Assembly: GCA_029204225.1 (NCBI GenBank)
Contig: CM055110.1
Span: forward strand, 41,645,862 to 41,709,861
Direction of reading: 5' to 3'
Length of the DNA: 64,000 nt
Origin: Diphasiastrum complanatum
Lineage: Eukaryota > Streptophyta > Lycopodiopsida > Lycopodiales > Lycopodiaceae
Shown: in pieces, positions 22,842-35,718 of the stretch
How the letters are laid out: each line of letters begins with the position of its first letter
Position numbering within the stretch: the stretch's first letter is position 1
Made by a program: the position numbers and the translations under genes
The notes under the pieces: generated by a model
Seen by the model: only the letters and a program-made list of their open reading frames with translations
Database searches by the model: none
Told to the model about the DNA's origin: nothing

Positions 22842-24480
22842 CTCAGGCTGTGGAGGAACGTGCACGATCGAAGCTCTTTGAGGAGTGATTCCATCGATGG
22901 TAGCGTCGGAACCGAGCAATGGTAAGGACGTCATACGGGGTACATGATGGTATGGGGTGATCGGAGATGCAAAACCCTTTGATTCAGTGCGGCACGAAGC
23001 CAATTCGTCGAATCAAAGTTAAGAAAATTTCGTGGTAGACAAGCTATGAGACAGTCATCGGAAAGGTGTTGATAACGGAATCAATTCTCAATGAATTGTG
23101 GAGCAGTTTGTTGCAAATGAGAATTGGGACAGGTTGCTGGACAGTCGGGGTAGCTGTGGAGGTTCAATTCTCAACAATTGAATGGAAGGCAGTTCCAAAA
23201 TATGCAACAAAGTTTAGTCTTTGTAGATGGGGGTTTACTGAGTAAAAAGCTTGGATCCTTCTCTATAGGAGGTTGTTTTTTGCTATTGTGAAAGGCTACA
23301 GTAGGGCACTGGAGCAGCTAGATCATGTACGCAAGAGGCCATGATGAGCCATAAAGCTAAGGAAGAATAATCTTCAGCTCTCTCAGATAGCAAAAATGGC
23401 AGCTAGGGTTTTCTAAGCAAAAGTCATTGTTCTCTCTCTCCAGGAAATCCATTTTGGATCTGTAAAGACACATAGGAGGGCACTTTGGTAGGGCGACCTA
23501 GATGCCAAAAGGCCGTGGACTGCCGTGGAACAGTGAAGGTGCTGGATTGGATTCAAGCAGCCAACCGTAACCATAGTTGTGAGATAGAGGAGAAGAAAGA
23601 GAGAGATGAACTTGAGCAGGCTCGCACACGCTGACAAGGAGTGGCGTTTTGTGCTTTGAAGGAGCTGGTGGATAGAGGAGTTCAAACCGGTGCGCTAGAT
23701 GGCGCCTGACGATAGGATCAAGCCTCATATGCATCAACGGTCAAGATCGTGCAAGGGAGAATAACCGTGCACCATCGGTTTGGACTGAACCGTCAGATGT
23801 AAAGAGGACGTGTCGTCTGAAGTCTGGAAGGCCAAATAGCCAGGCAATGTCTTTAAAAATCTTCATTCAAGTTCAAACTAAGCATTTGATGAAGTGTCCG
23901 AAAGAATTTTTTCAAGAAATGATCATAGTTTGAAGGTCACTTCTGTTGAGGAAATTTTTTGAGAAATAAATAGAATTACCAATCCCTAGAAAGTTTGAGT
24001 AGAAAAGGCCATCATGAGGAACATAGATGCTTGGCACTATTTAGAAGGGCACTATAAATGTAATGAAGTCAAAAAATTTCAGATTTCAGTATCTCGAGCA
24101 AAAACATAAATCTTCATTTTCATTGAAAGACTACTTGGAAAATATAGTGACACACTCGATACTGATGATTTAGAGTTCAAACATCCTAGATTTAACTGAT
24201 TGTCAACCAAGTCATCTGAACTTGAGGGTAAGTTCAAACAATCATCAAAAGAAATGCTACAAAATCAAATATGAAACTGACACCCAAGTTGGTGAGTCAT
24301 CCCTATATCGTTCATTTGCAGATATCATCGAGTGTGAAAAACCCAGTCAGAGTTCCATCAATTGGCGTCTTGAATGGCCTACAGCTATGATGTAGACTTG
24401 GGGACAACACCAGATGTTGGTAAAACAACATCCGTATCTTAACTAGGTGTAATTAAATGGTAACAATTCGATAAAATTTT
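22842..24480. other. Degraded interior of the LTR element, no intact ORF
   Basis: After the PBS the sequence has short frames with many stops. ORFs on the minus strand at 23413-23737 overlap each other and look random. No protease, RT or integrase motif was found, so either the element was non-autonomous or its coding part is gone. Confidence 0.4.
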
Positions 24481-24485
24481 GGCCT

Positions 24486-24969
24486 AAAGTATAATTGCAA
24501 TTTAGGGCTCGTCCCAGAATACATATGGTCTGTTCACCCACGGCCGTCTTCACGATCCACAGCCCTTTGACGACATTTGCTATGAGCTTCAAGCCGACAT
24601 TCGTCATCACTACACAAATGGAGCCGAATTCTACTCCTTGATCAAACCATTGATGGCGGACATCACCCGGCTGCTTGGATGCGTCATTATGTTGAAGATC
24701 TTAGAGGAGCTCTTGAGCCAGTCAAGCCTTAAGGGTTTCAACAGCCACTCGCCTCCTGGAATCATCACTTTACTTGTCAGATAATCTGGTCCTCTGACCT
24801 GAAACAGATCTCCGGGGGGAGAGGACCAGCCGTTTGAGCAATCCTCCAGATCGAGAAGAGGAAGGGGGCCATACCTCATAACGTCTTCCACCCATTTTTC
24901 ATCAACTGCCTTTTCGTCTTCCAATCTGTCTGTTGTTTGATCCATATATGCTTGGGACAATATCCACAA
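24486..24969 (-). pseudogene. DUF1336 / EDR2-C domain protein remnant
   Basis: The minus-strand frame 24969-24631 encodes a Glu/Asp-rich lead (EDEKAVDEKWVEDVMRYGPL) and the start of a DUF1336 domain: WSSPPGDLFQVRGPDYLTSK, then LLKPLRLDWLKSSSK. It stops at a TAG. In another frame, about 24610-24486 encodes the domain's later part (LKLIANVVKGLWIVKTAVGE, then ICILGRALNCNY). The ~100 residues normally between the two blocks and the C-terminal block after CNY are missing. DUF1336 is the C-terminal half of EDR2-type plant proteins, which act in defence and lipid-related signalling; many plant homologues carry DUF1336 alone. An AG acceptor (tttgcag) lies just upstream on the minus strand, so the first block may once have been an exon. 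Confidence 0.7.
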
Positions 24970-25384
24970 AAAGCAATAATCAGATTCTGCAAATTACCAA
25001 CCAATCCGAGACAAATTTTCAGCCAAAGGATTGTTAAGGGCAAGAAAATTGTTCGCCCCTTGAATGCAAAAACACTTGAGAAAATCAGCCAGGGTCTAAC
25101 GTAAGTTCTGCTGCATCAATCTGTTCTGCGAAATTGCCAAAGCAAAGGCCAATGATCAGGGCATCTGCACTAGAAACTTCAGATGCGAATGACACAATTC
25201 TAAATATCCTTTTATGTTGCCAATCGATGTAAAACACGGATCATTGGAGAACAGGAAAACGCCATCGTCTGAGACCTTCGCAAAGAAGAGAAAAAAGATA
25301 CATAGATCCAAGGAGCAATCCGTGGGTTTATGGGTTTCAGATTTCAGTTATAATTTTTTTTTTTGGTTTCCCACTTCCAAAAAC

Positions 25385-25490
25385 AGCCCAAAAAAATCTG
25401 TGACATATGTGAAATCTGGTTCAATCTGTGAAATCATTTGTGAAATCAGAGGACCATTTGTGAAATCTGTGTGAAATCTGTGAAATTTAT
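25385..25490. repeat. Degenerate tandem repeat of tgtgaaatctg
   Basis: At least eight imperfect copies of (t)tgtgaaatc(tg) occur in about 100 bases, interrupted by agaggaccatt. It is a small minisatellite. The flanking sequences up to 26460 hold no recognised gene. A minus-strand frame at 26092-26390 (KASKISTCTLPKKFKLYEE) is coding-like but unidentified. Confidence 0.75.
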
Positions 25491-26461
25491 CAAATGAGGA
25501 CCAAAAATGTCTTGGGAGGGGGTTTGGAAAAAAAATTGAATAAATAAATAATTAATTAATCAACATTTTGGAGAAACACCTCCTTCAATAACCACACACA
25601 CAAACCCATACCTCTGCTTTAAAAAAAATCACTTGTCAAAATTACCAAACCAATTTAATAGAATAGAGTAATTGTACAAGAGCATCAACAAAACCATTTG
25701 GAGCTTCTAGAGAACTTGATTCTTCTAACATCTAGCTCTCAAGATTTCACAATTTGTATTAAAAACTAAAATGTCGTTGTAAATAAAAGAAATTCAAAGG
25801 CATATACCTCATGATTGTGTTGCATGTACAAACATTCTTGAACAATGTCGGGCACAATAATACAACTATAACCTTGATGCAAAAGTTACAGAAAGCCCTT
25901 CCTAAAGGCAGTAACAAGGCCCAACCATGTTCAAATCTGACACAACACTGGTGTCAAGAATATCTAGCAGCTTGAAATTTGGCACGCAAGGATCTCAGTC
26001 AATGAAAAATGCATCCATGAATCATTTTCATTACAGCAACAGGTAACAACACTGACAAACTGAAACATCTTCCTTGTAAATGTATAGAACCCTAGAGAGT
26101 GAATGCAACTAAAGTGTTTCTTGCCACAAACAGATGAGAAGAGGCTTGAGTGATAATAATTGCATTCCGAGTAACATATCCATCCAATAACTTCAATTGG
26201 ATAACCGATTTTGATTTCTCTTCGTACAATTTGAATTTTTTTGGAAGAGTACATGTAGATATCTTGGAAGCTTTAGGCCTTGACATTCGCACCAACCTGG
26301 AAACATTAACAGAAATACAACAAAGGCTACTTGATCCAAAGAACGGAGCCTTTTGCATTCCACATCCCCTCCATCGAGCTGATGAATCACCTTCTCTCAA
26401 AGGCGATGATAGAGAGAGTGTGTGTGTGAGAGAGAGCCAGACAGGAAAATGGAGAAAAAGC

Positions 26462-26466
<5 letters not shown>

Positions 26467-26514
<48 letters not shown>
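26467..26514. repeat. (AG)n microsatellite
   Basis: About 24 AG units, separate from the larger composite array that begins 80 bases later. Confidence 0.97.
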
Positions 26515-26520
<6 letters not shown>

Positions 26521-26589
26521 CATGAACAAATGGTTATAAGTTGTGGGTGTGAGAGAAAATAATGCAAATATTGATTACAATTTATTTTT

Positions 26590-27830
<1,241 letters not shown>

Positions 27831-27839
27831 GACTCAAAA

Positions 27840-28620
27840 CTTTGTCTAGATCTCGAGTTTGTTGGATTGATATACACAAGAAATTGATTTTAAATGTGTT
27901 ACTTCTCTTTTACAAAAGGAACCAAAAACAATTGGGTATTCTACCAAATCCTATGCAAAAACTTGCAATAGTTATGTGAGTTCTTGCTCACAACAGAAAA
28001 TCAATCACTTTGAATTTGGATCTAGCCTATATCTCTTGATGAAGCACTTTACAAGTCAGATGTCAAATTTTCCCATGAGTTTCAAATGAATGAAAAACAC
28101 TCTAGAGAGACACATGTAACTCAAACACAACTCTTTGTGTGAAATGATGTGACTATGACAGTAGAAACTGGTCTTATCCAATTCTATCTTTGATTGAGTA
28201 CCAAAAACTGTGAATGATCAATCATGCAATCAAAATAATCAAACCAAAAAGTGTCCACTTAGGTTTTGGGTCACTCCCTACCCTCCTTTAAAAGCTTATA
28301 ATTCCTACTACGGTCATCAGATTGATTTGGAACCGATTGCAATGAAAAGTAGAATCTTCTAGCTTTCCAGCAAGCTATAATGCCACTACCTTTATATCTA
28401 ACATCAAGGAAATAGAATAAAATGAAGTGCGCTGATTTTCACACATGTGAAAAGTCATAATTCCATACAACCTGTATTCAAACCCGAAAATATCAGTTCT
28501 AGCCTCATTCATCCAAAAACTATTCAAGAATAGATAGCAGAAAAGTGCTAAACAGCTTCCTAGCTTGAATTGTCACAAAATTCTTCATACACCTGATGTT
28601 AGTAGCATTCAAAGCATGGT
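27840..28620 (-). other. Non-coding, possible leader of a minus-strand LTR element
   Basis: The PBS at 28621-28635 points this way, so on the minus strand this should be leader and gag, but no gag frame is visible. One ttcacacatgtgaa palindrome occurs at about 28438. Confidence 0.4.
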
Positions 28621-28635
28621 ATGGCTCTAATACCA

Positions 28636-29070
28636 TATTAAAAATTCAGCAACTTCACACATGTGGGGAACCACAACAACAGTGTGAATGATCTTTACCA
28701 TGCTTTATGGTAACACACAGATCACCTGTAGAGTAATACTACAATCTACATATAGATTTGAGGCTAGAGCACAATCTAGAATGCTACAGATCAAAGCTTC
28801 ATTAATTTCTCACAAATAGGGAAAGTACACAGGCATAATAATGTATAAAGAAGACACCAATCTCGAGTTAGAGAGAGAATTCAATTACAAGCAAAATAGC
28901 ATGAGAACCAATTTTGACATTATGACCTTATCAAAGCTTGATTCATCATTGGAAATGAATGAGAACCATATGTACATATATAGGAGAGCCAAAATTCGTG
29001 GTACTACTAGCATTCAATGCATTTCCTGCACCTATTCAAGTGTAAACTACTACCATATTGACACCTAACA
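28636..29070 (-). repeat. LTR (about 435 bp) with PBS, inverted copy of 8952-9385
   Basis: On the minus strand it starts TGTTAGGTGTCAATATGG at 29070 and ends near 28636 with ...TTTTTAATA, where the other copy ends TTCAACA. A PBS with one C-to-T change (TGGTATTAGAGCCAT) follows at 28635-28621. It is therefore a 5' LTR in minus orientation. About 40 bases beyond the start (gtaggtaaaag..tgcatgcaa) are also shared with the other copy. Confidence 0.85.
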
Positions 29071-29166
29071 GCTTGCATGCAAAGATTGCACCTAGCTTTT
29101 ACCTACTTTCTCCAAATGTCAATTTATCAACTAAATATGTACAAAACGACATGCATGTGTCCATTA

Positions 29167-30110
29167 CTACACATATAGAGCCCCCTCTAGATCTCTGCAT
29201 CCATTAGGCATCATCATCTGGATTATTCCAGATCCTTCCACTTTGTGTTGGCTATCATCACCAAGAGTGACTGATCTAGATGTGCAACTTGGTTGAAAAT
29301 TTTGCAGGAGTTCCTTCCTGCATGTAACATGGACACTAGCTCCAGAATCTATTATTATACTGGAACAATTCTCTTGTGTGAGATACATAGTGTTTCCTAC
29401 TCCCTCTGTCAACATAAATGTATTGACATCTTCTTCTTGTTGTGAAGATGATGCTGCTGCATGTACACTGTCCTTCCTAGGATTCTTTCCTTTGAAAGCT
29501 TTTGACTTAGGATTGTACCAACACTCATTTTCATAGTGTCCTGTCTTTTGAAAGTGATAGCAGATAACATCCTTCTTTTCCTAGTTCTTATAACCGTCTA
29601 CTTTCTTTGCTTCTAGTTGGTTCTTACGTCTGGAGAAATCTCCTCGCTGAGCATTCTTCCCTTTTGCTTTTACAAAAAGAGCCTTCTCATCGTCTTCCTT
29701 TTTCTCAAACTGTTGTCGTATCAGCTTTTCTTCTATGATAGCCTTTGTTGTATCGTCAAAGGTAGTATCAAGATATCGCATTGAGATTGTTCTTAATGAC
29801 TGGTAGGCCTGTGAAAGAGATCTGATCAAAAACATAAACTATTGTGCAAGTGGTATTCTGTGTTCCACTCTTGCTGCCACTAGCTGTGCAAAGATGGCTG
29901 TCATCTTGTTCACATGTGAATCAAGATAGGCACTATCCAAATTTAAGCTGAATAGTTGATTTTCCAAATGCAAGGCCTCGATTTTGGTCTTTGCTTCATA
30001 CTTTTCCTGCAGGCTCTACCAGATCTGCCGATTGTGATCAAGATCGTCAACATTCATCAGGATTTCTTCTATCAATGACAGAGTGATAAGAGCAACTGCT
30101 TTATCATCCT
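29167..30110 (-). pseudogene. Copia gag-protease fragment, minus strand
   Basis: The minus strand reads, in nearly one frame with a few stops, a copia Gag (NRQIW, EAKTKIEALHLENQLFSLNL; IEEKLIRQQFEKKEDDEKAL), a CCHC-type zinc knuckle with a lost first Cys pair (CYHFQKTGHYENEC near 29570-29520), and the protease active-site region IIDSGASVHVTC (about 29360-29320) with LGDDSQHKVEG. It ends at about 29167. It is oriented with its 3' end toward the LTR at 29070, but that LTR is a 5' LTR by its PBS, so the join is chimeric or belongs to a tandem pair. Its 5' end is cut where element B begins at about 30120. Confidence 0.85.
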
Positions 30111-30142
30111 CTTTGTGATTTTAGAAGAGCTTTTATTCTACA

Positions 30143-31459
30143 ATGTCATCCATGGGTGAATATTTGTTGGAATCAAGTGAGAGACTCAATTCCACAAATT
30201 ATTCCATTTGGAAAGTGAGGATGGAATCACTCCTAATGATCCATGACCTCTTTGACATAGTTCTAGGAGTTGAGGAAGAGCCTCAAGGTGCCCAAGAACA
30301 AACCAAATACAAGAAGAAAGCAAGATTAGCTCTACATTGCATAAAGTTGAATGTATGCAATGACCTCTTGAAGGAGGTGTCTTCTTGTGCCTCATCAAAA
30401 GAGGCTTGGGATTCATTAAAGAGTATCTATGAATCCAATAACACTTCAAGAATCCTCATGCTAAGAAATCAAGTTTTTCAAAGCATGAAAGGACAAGAGT
30501 ATGTCCTTAGGATCAAATCTCTTAACAAGGAATTGAGTGCTATAGGAGAGAAGATCCAAGATCAAGAGCTAGTACAAATCGTATTGAATGGCCTAGGTGA
30601 TGAGTTCACCAACTTGGTCCAATCATTTGCTATTCAAGACACTCTTCCATCCATTGAAAAGTTGCACAATGTTCTTGTGGTCAAGGAGAGTAGACTCCTA
30701 CACCTCCAGACAAGAATGGAAGGCATGTCACTTAATGGAGGAGAGGAGAAAGCAAACTCTACATCCAAAGGCAAGAAGAAACAACATCCATTCAAGAAGA
30801 ATCAAGGCAAGGAGGCCGAGATGAAGAATGGAGGATCAACTTCCAAAGGCAAGGTGAAGAACAAGGCAAAGCTCAAGTGTTTCTTTTGTGGGAAGAAAGG
30901 ACACTTTGCCTTAGAATGCTACTTGAAGAAGAATCAACAAGCAAATGGAGATCAAGGGAACATTGCTCAAGAGGAAGAAGATGAGGATGGATTCAACACA
31001 TCCTTAATGGTTGCATCTACACCAACTTCAAGTCAAGACACATGGTGGATAGATAGTGGGGCTAGTTCCCACATGTCTTTTAACAAGCATTATTTTTCTA
31101 CTCTTCTCTCTTCTAATGACTCTAAGAAGTCAATATACACTACTAATGATAAAAAATGCAAGATAGATGGTATAGGATCTATTCCTCTTTGCTTAGGCAC
31201 ATCTAAAAGGATAGATCTAGATAATGTTTTGTATGTTCCTACCATTTCAGGAAACTTGCTTAGTGTAGGACAATTAATGGACAATGGACTAGATGTACAT
31301 TTCAAGAATGGAGTTTATTCCATCTTGAAAAATGATAAGTGCATAGCTAGTGGCATTAGGCAAGGTAGAATTTTCAAGTTGGATGCTAATGTTGCAAATG
31401 AAAGTGTGAACTTGGCTAGGAGGAGCTATCTCAAGTGGAGCTTTGGCATAAGAGATTAG
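30143..31459 (+). pseudogene. Element B gag, zinc knuckle and protease
   Basis: A 438-codon frame starting MSSMGEYLLESSERL. It contains the copia Gag core (NYSIWKVRMESLLMIHDLFD; LVQIVLNGLGDEFTNLVQSF), a Lys-rich linker, a complete CCHC zinc knuckle CFFCGKKGHFALEC near residue 245, and the retropepsin motif WWIDSGASSHMSF near residue 300. It then enters GAG-pre-integrase (LDNVLYVPTISGNLLSVGQL; GRIFKLDA) and loses frame just before the HHCC integrase finger. Marked as pseudogene because the polyprotein is interrupted. Confidence 0.9.
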
Positions 31460-32438
31460 GCCATCCTAATCTTCAATCCATGGAGTCAATGGCAAGCAAG
31501 GAACTAGCTCTCGGCCTACCAAGAGCTTTCAAGAAGTGTGGAAAGATGTGTGAGGCATGTGGCCTTGCAAAGTCACACAAATTTTCTTACTAGAGATCTT
31601 CATCAAGATCTCCCTCTCCCTCGGATCTCATACATTCTGATGTATATAGTTTTTCACATGCAAGTAATGGAGGTGCCTTGATGTATGTAAAGTACTAGAT
31701 TCACATGGATTGAGTTACTATCAAAGAGAAGTATTGTATATGAAGCTTTCATTAAGTTCAAGTCTCTAGTTGAGAAGCAACTTAGTACTTTTATCAAAGC
31801 ACTAAGATGTGATAATGGAGGAGAGTACACCTCCAATAAAATGAAAGGCTTTTGTGAAATCAATGGCATTAAATTGCAAACACCCCCCACAAAATGGGGT
31901 GGCCGAGAGGAAAAATAGGAGTCTATGTGAATGTGCAACGTCCTTAAGACTTGATGCATCACTTCCCATCTCATTTTGGGGAGAAGCTATAACATGTGCT
32001 AACTACTTGTGTAATAGACTTCCTAGTAGTGCTATTGATGGGATCTCACCTTATCAAGCCTTGTTTGGTAAGCAACCCAATTTAAAAGATTTTAAAATAT
32101 TTGGATGTATTTGTTACGTCCACATCCCTTTGGAGACAAGACGGAAGGAAGATGCTACCTCCTTCAAAGGGATTTTTGTTGGCTATGGAGAAAATAGCAA
32201 GGGCTACAGGATATATGATCCTATATCCAAGAAAGTAAAGCTAAGCAAGGATGTACTTTTTGATGAGTCACAATTTGCTAAAAGCTTGTCTAATGGATCT
32301 AACCCATTGTGCATTGAAGATCTTGACAAACCCGAGGATGGAGACAAGGATCCTAGTCAAAGGGGGGCCGAGAAGATCATCAAGAAGCAAGGCCGAGCCC
32401 TCAAGGCTCACCTATGTGGACAAGGGAAAGTAAAATGA
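31440..32438 (+). pseudogene. Element B integrase, frameshifted
   Basis: The HHCC finger (LGHPNLQSMESM ... CEACGLAKSHKF) lies at 31450-31585. A stop follows, then part of the core with DNGGEYTS (about 31810-31835). Around 31880 one surplus base in a C run shifts frame before QNGVAERKNRSL. The frame 31854-32438 then continues through the integrase C-terminal part (FWGEAITCANYLCNRLPSSA; FKGIFVGYGENSKGYRIYDP) and the linker toward RT. The first catalytic Asp region near 31640-31700 is damaged (HSDVYSF then stops). Confidence 0.85.
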
Positions 32439-32478
32439 AGACTCTACATCTTCTACCTCTTACTCCTTCTTAGCTACA

Positions 32479-34026
32479 TTGCTTGAAGAACCATCATCTT
32501 TTGAAGAAGCATATAGATCTAAAGTTTGGAGAGATGCAATGCAAGTAGAGTATGATGCATTAGAAGAAAATCATACTTGGAATCTTGTAAATCTTCCAAG
32601 AGGGAAGAATCCACTTGCATGTAAGTGGATTTATAGAATAAAGTACAATCAAGATGGATCTATTAGTAAGTACAAGGCTAGGCTTGTTGCTAAAGGATTT
32701 CTTCAAGTAAAAGGATTGGATTATGAAGAAACATTTGCACCTGTAGCTAAGCTTGTAACTATTAGATTAATCATTTGCATTGCTACTTTGTTCAACCAAA
32801 TGGATGTGACAAATGTTTTCTTGAATGGGTTCTTAGAAGAGGAAATCTACATGATGCAACCCAAGGGCTTCATCAAGGTTGGTGAGGAGCAAAACATGTG
32901 CTACTTAAGGAAGAGCCTATATGGCTTGAAGCAAGCAACTAGAGCTTGGTACTCTAGGTTGCATGATTTTCTCTATTCCCTTGGCTTTGTACTAAGTGCT
33001 TATGAACCTTCTTTATATTTCAAATGTAATGAAGGAAAGATCATCATTTTGGTGCTTTATGTTGATGACATCATTATGACAGGAAATGATGATGAAGACA
33101 TAGGCAAAGTAAAAGTTGATTTATCTAGTGAGTTCAAGATGGTAGATCTAGGCTTCCTAAAGTTTATACTTGGGATAGAAGTGTCTAGAAGTAGCAATTG
33201 TACTTTCATAAGTCAATCTAAGTATGCTACTTCCATTCTTGAAAAGTTTGGTATGAAAGATTGTAAGGGGATTGACACCCCTATGGAGCATGTTGTGAAA
33301 GCAACTAATGAAGGTGGTGAAGCATCCTTTGAGGACATCACCCTCTTTAGAAAGCTTATAGGATCCCTAATCTATTTGACCATCACTAGACCTGACTTAA
33401 GTTTTTGTGTAAGCAAGTTGAGTCAAAGTATGCAAGCTCCTTTAGTGCATCATTGGAAAAGTGCCAAGAGAGTGCTTAGATATGTTTCTAGTACTAGATT
33501 TTTTGGCATACTTTATGAAGGATCTAACTTGCACTTGAGAGCCTACTTGGATTCAGGTTTTGCAGGTGACAAGATGGATAGAAAGTCCATTAGTGCATTT
33601 GCAACATTCCTTTGTGGAGGAGTAATATCTTGGCTTTCCAAAAAGCAAGATACTATCTCACTGTCTTCTTGTGAAGCCGAGTACAAGGCATTGACTTCAA
33701 CAACCAAAGAGCTCCTATGGCTAAGAAGACTCTTGATGGGACTACATGTGCTAGAGTCCGAGGAGATTCCTTACATATATTGTGACAATCAAGCTTCTCA
33801 ACAAATTGCTTCCAATCCTATCTTCCATGCTAGAACAAAGCATATTGAGATAGCTCACCACTTTGTGAGGGAGAAGGTACAATCCAAGGAGGTGCAACTA
33901 CATCATGTACCATCATCCGAATGCATAGCTGATACCTTAACCAAGCCATTGTCCAAAGATCCATTTTTCAAGTTAAAATATGCTCTTGGAATTGTAGATA
34001 GATGTACATTAGATTTGCCAAGTTAG
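32479..34026 (+). pseudogene. Element B reverse transcriptase and RNase H, intact frame
   Basis: 515 uninterrupted codons (the frame opens after a stop; the first codon is not ATG, as expected for an internal polyprotein part). It shows RT motifs ACKWIYRIKYNQDGSISKYK, LDYEETFAPVAKL, YGLKQATRAWYSRL and the catalytic LYVDDIIMTGND near residue 194. Then comes the copia RNase H with SISAFATFLCGGVISWLSKK, LSSCEAEYKAL and the C-terminal ARTKHIEIAHHFVREKVQS. All RT catalytic Asp residues are present. In RNase H a DSDFA-like motif has become DSGFA. It could only be expressed if upstream frames were intact. Confidence 0.93.
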
Positions 34027-34037
34027 AAGTGGAGGAG

Positions 34038-34897
34038 TGTTGCAAATTGTCACTTCTCACTTGTCATTGTTTATTGTAAATAAAGATCAATCATTAGAAC
34101 AATGTTCATGATCCGATTTCACACATGTGGAGCCTGTTCCCACGTGTGAAAGAAAGTACTTTTCATACTTGTAAATATATATTTTGATTTTGTATCAATC
34201 AAGTTAGTGTGAACATGATATGACTAGTTTTTAGTCAAGTTGACTAGTCACGTAGAAATTAGCTTTTCCTTGCATGTGCATGAGTAAATGCTCCCACATG
34301 GCAAGTGGATGTTCACACGTGTGTATAGAGTTCTAGAAGATAAGAGTTGACCATTTTCCTTAGATCCTATTTTGTAGGGGATGTTCCTATATTCTAGGAG
34401 ACTAGCTCTTTGGATTTTAGTCATATTCTAGAAGGTCAACTTTGGATAAGGATCAAGGATGGATCAAATGGATAGATTTGAGTGATGTGGCACTCTTCAC
34501 ACGTGTGAAGACCTGCTGGACTGTACCAGACTCATGGATGTACTTGAACCATAAAAGGATCATCATTTTGCTAATGAGATTGATGAGACTTTTGCATTCT
34601 ACACTTTTGTGAGTTTTCTAGTCAATAGAATTGGATTTTAATGAATGATTGCTATCAAGAACCAAAGTACTTGTTGTTTCAGGTGCAGGCCGTACAGTGG
34701 ACAGTACTCCACACGTGTGAGGCCGCTTTCACTAATTTATGAATTTTTGATCCATTGCTCTTGCTTAAATCTAAGTGTAGCGAATCTAGATCAAGATCTA
34801 AAGTGTAGAACTTGATAGATCCATTGATTAAGCAACCAATAACTCTCTATGATTGTTAAGTACAATCATTAATGTCCTAAAAACTGAAATTTTATCA
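34038..34897 (+). repeat. 3' LTR of copia element B (about 860 bp)
   Basis: It begins TGTTGCAAATTGTCACTTC right after the PPT ggagtggaggag and ends ..TTTTATCA at about 34897. It is a diverged relative of the LTR at 3715-4562, sharing order and spacing of blocks. It has palindromic CACACGTGTG-type sites at 34120, 34139, 34314, 34498 and 34710. Confidence 0.85.
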
Positions 34898-35570
34898 ATA
34901 CATAGAAAAACTCACTTTCTTTTTGAAGTTACGTGGATTTCCAGCATGTAATAAGGAAGTTAACTTGGCTCTCTTGCCCTGATTTGCAACCATAGCCTAA
35001 TTCCTAGAGTCATGCCTATAGTAGTGACTAGTTGGTCAATTTTTCATCTTAAACTTAGGTGTAGGTCCAATAATCTAGGAATCACTACCAAAATGACATG
35101 ACCAACCCTATAGACTTGAACTAACCTAATCTAGGATAAGTTTCCCACGTGGCATCATGGCCTCACATGTCATGTGTGGGAGCCACTTGTGTACACAAAT
35201 TACACTATTCTACATGGTTTTTTCAAGAGAGGTCTCTCAATTTAGGTGACGTCAGCTTAGGACAACGAATATTCCTAGTATAATAACCGTCGAGGCTATC
35301 AATAATTAGGGTGCCACCACAACCGTCAATCAAAAAAATATGAAGGATTGAAAATGTTGAAGGTGGTCAAAAAATAATCGGTTCTAAAAAAATTTTCTTT
35401 GAACATGTCCGAACAAGATCGGTTCGGATCAGTTCTAAATTTTTTTTTCAAACATATCCGAACAAGATCAGTTCAAATCAGTTATAATATTTTTCGATAC
35501 AACATGAATTTAGGTTGTAAATAAATTCAAGAATTCTTAATAAAAATAAAAAATCCTACTTATTTAAAGC
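34898..35570. other. Intergenic or 3' LTR of the minus-strand gypsy element
   Basis: No ORF of note. Given the minus-strand PPT at 35571-35587, part of this stretch is expected to be that element's 3' LTR, but no TG..CA pair could be fixed. Two imperfect copies of gaacaagatcggttc-like sequence occur at 35405-35475. Confidence 0.4.
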
Positions 35571-35718
35571 TTCTCCTCCCCCTCAAATAAAGAAATGTCC
35601 TCGTTGACTGAGAAGAGAAAAAATAAAAATAAAAGAGAAGATAAAAATAAATAAAAATAATAAGAAGTATTCTCTTGAAAAAGCATAGATTTGGAATGTC
35701 TTACGTAAAACCAAGAGT

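Larger units (their letters stand above)
30143..34897 (+). mobile_element. Ty1/copia element B, 5'-truncated, best preserved in the window
   Basis: Gag through RNase H is present in the canonical copia order (Gag, zinc knuckle, protease, integrase, RT, RNase H), followed by PPT and one LTR. The 5' LTR, PBS and leader are missing. The Gag ATG stands only some 20 bases from a minus-strand copia fragment, so the truncation falls just upstream of Gag. Only about four frame disruptions lie in 3.9 kb of coding sequence, making it the youngest-looking retroelement here. Confidence 0.9.
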
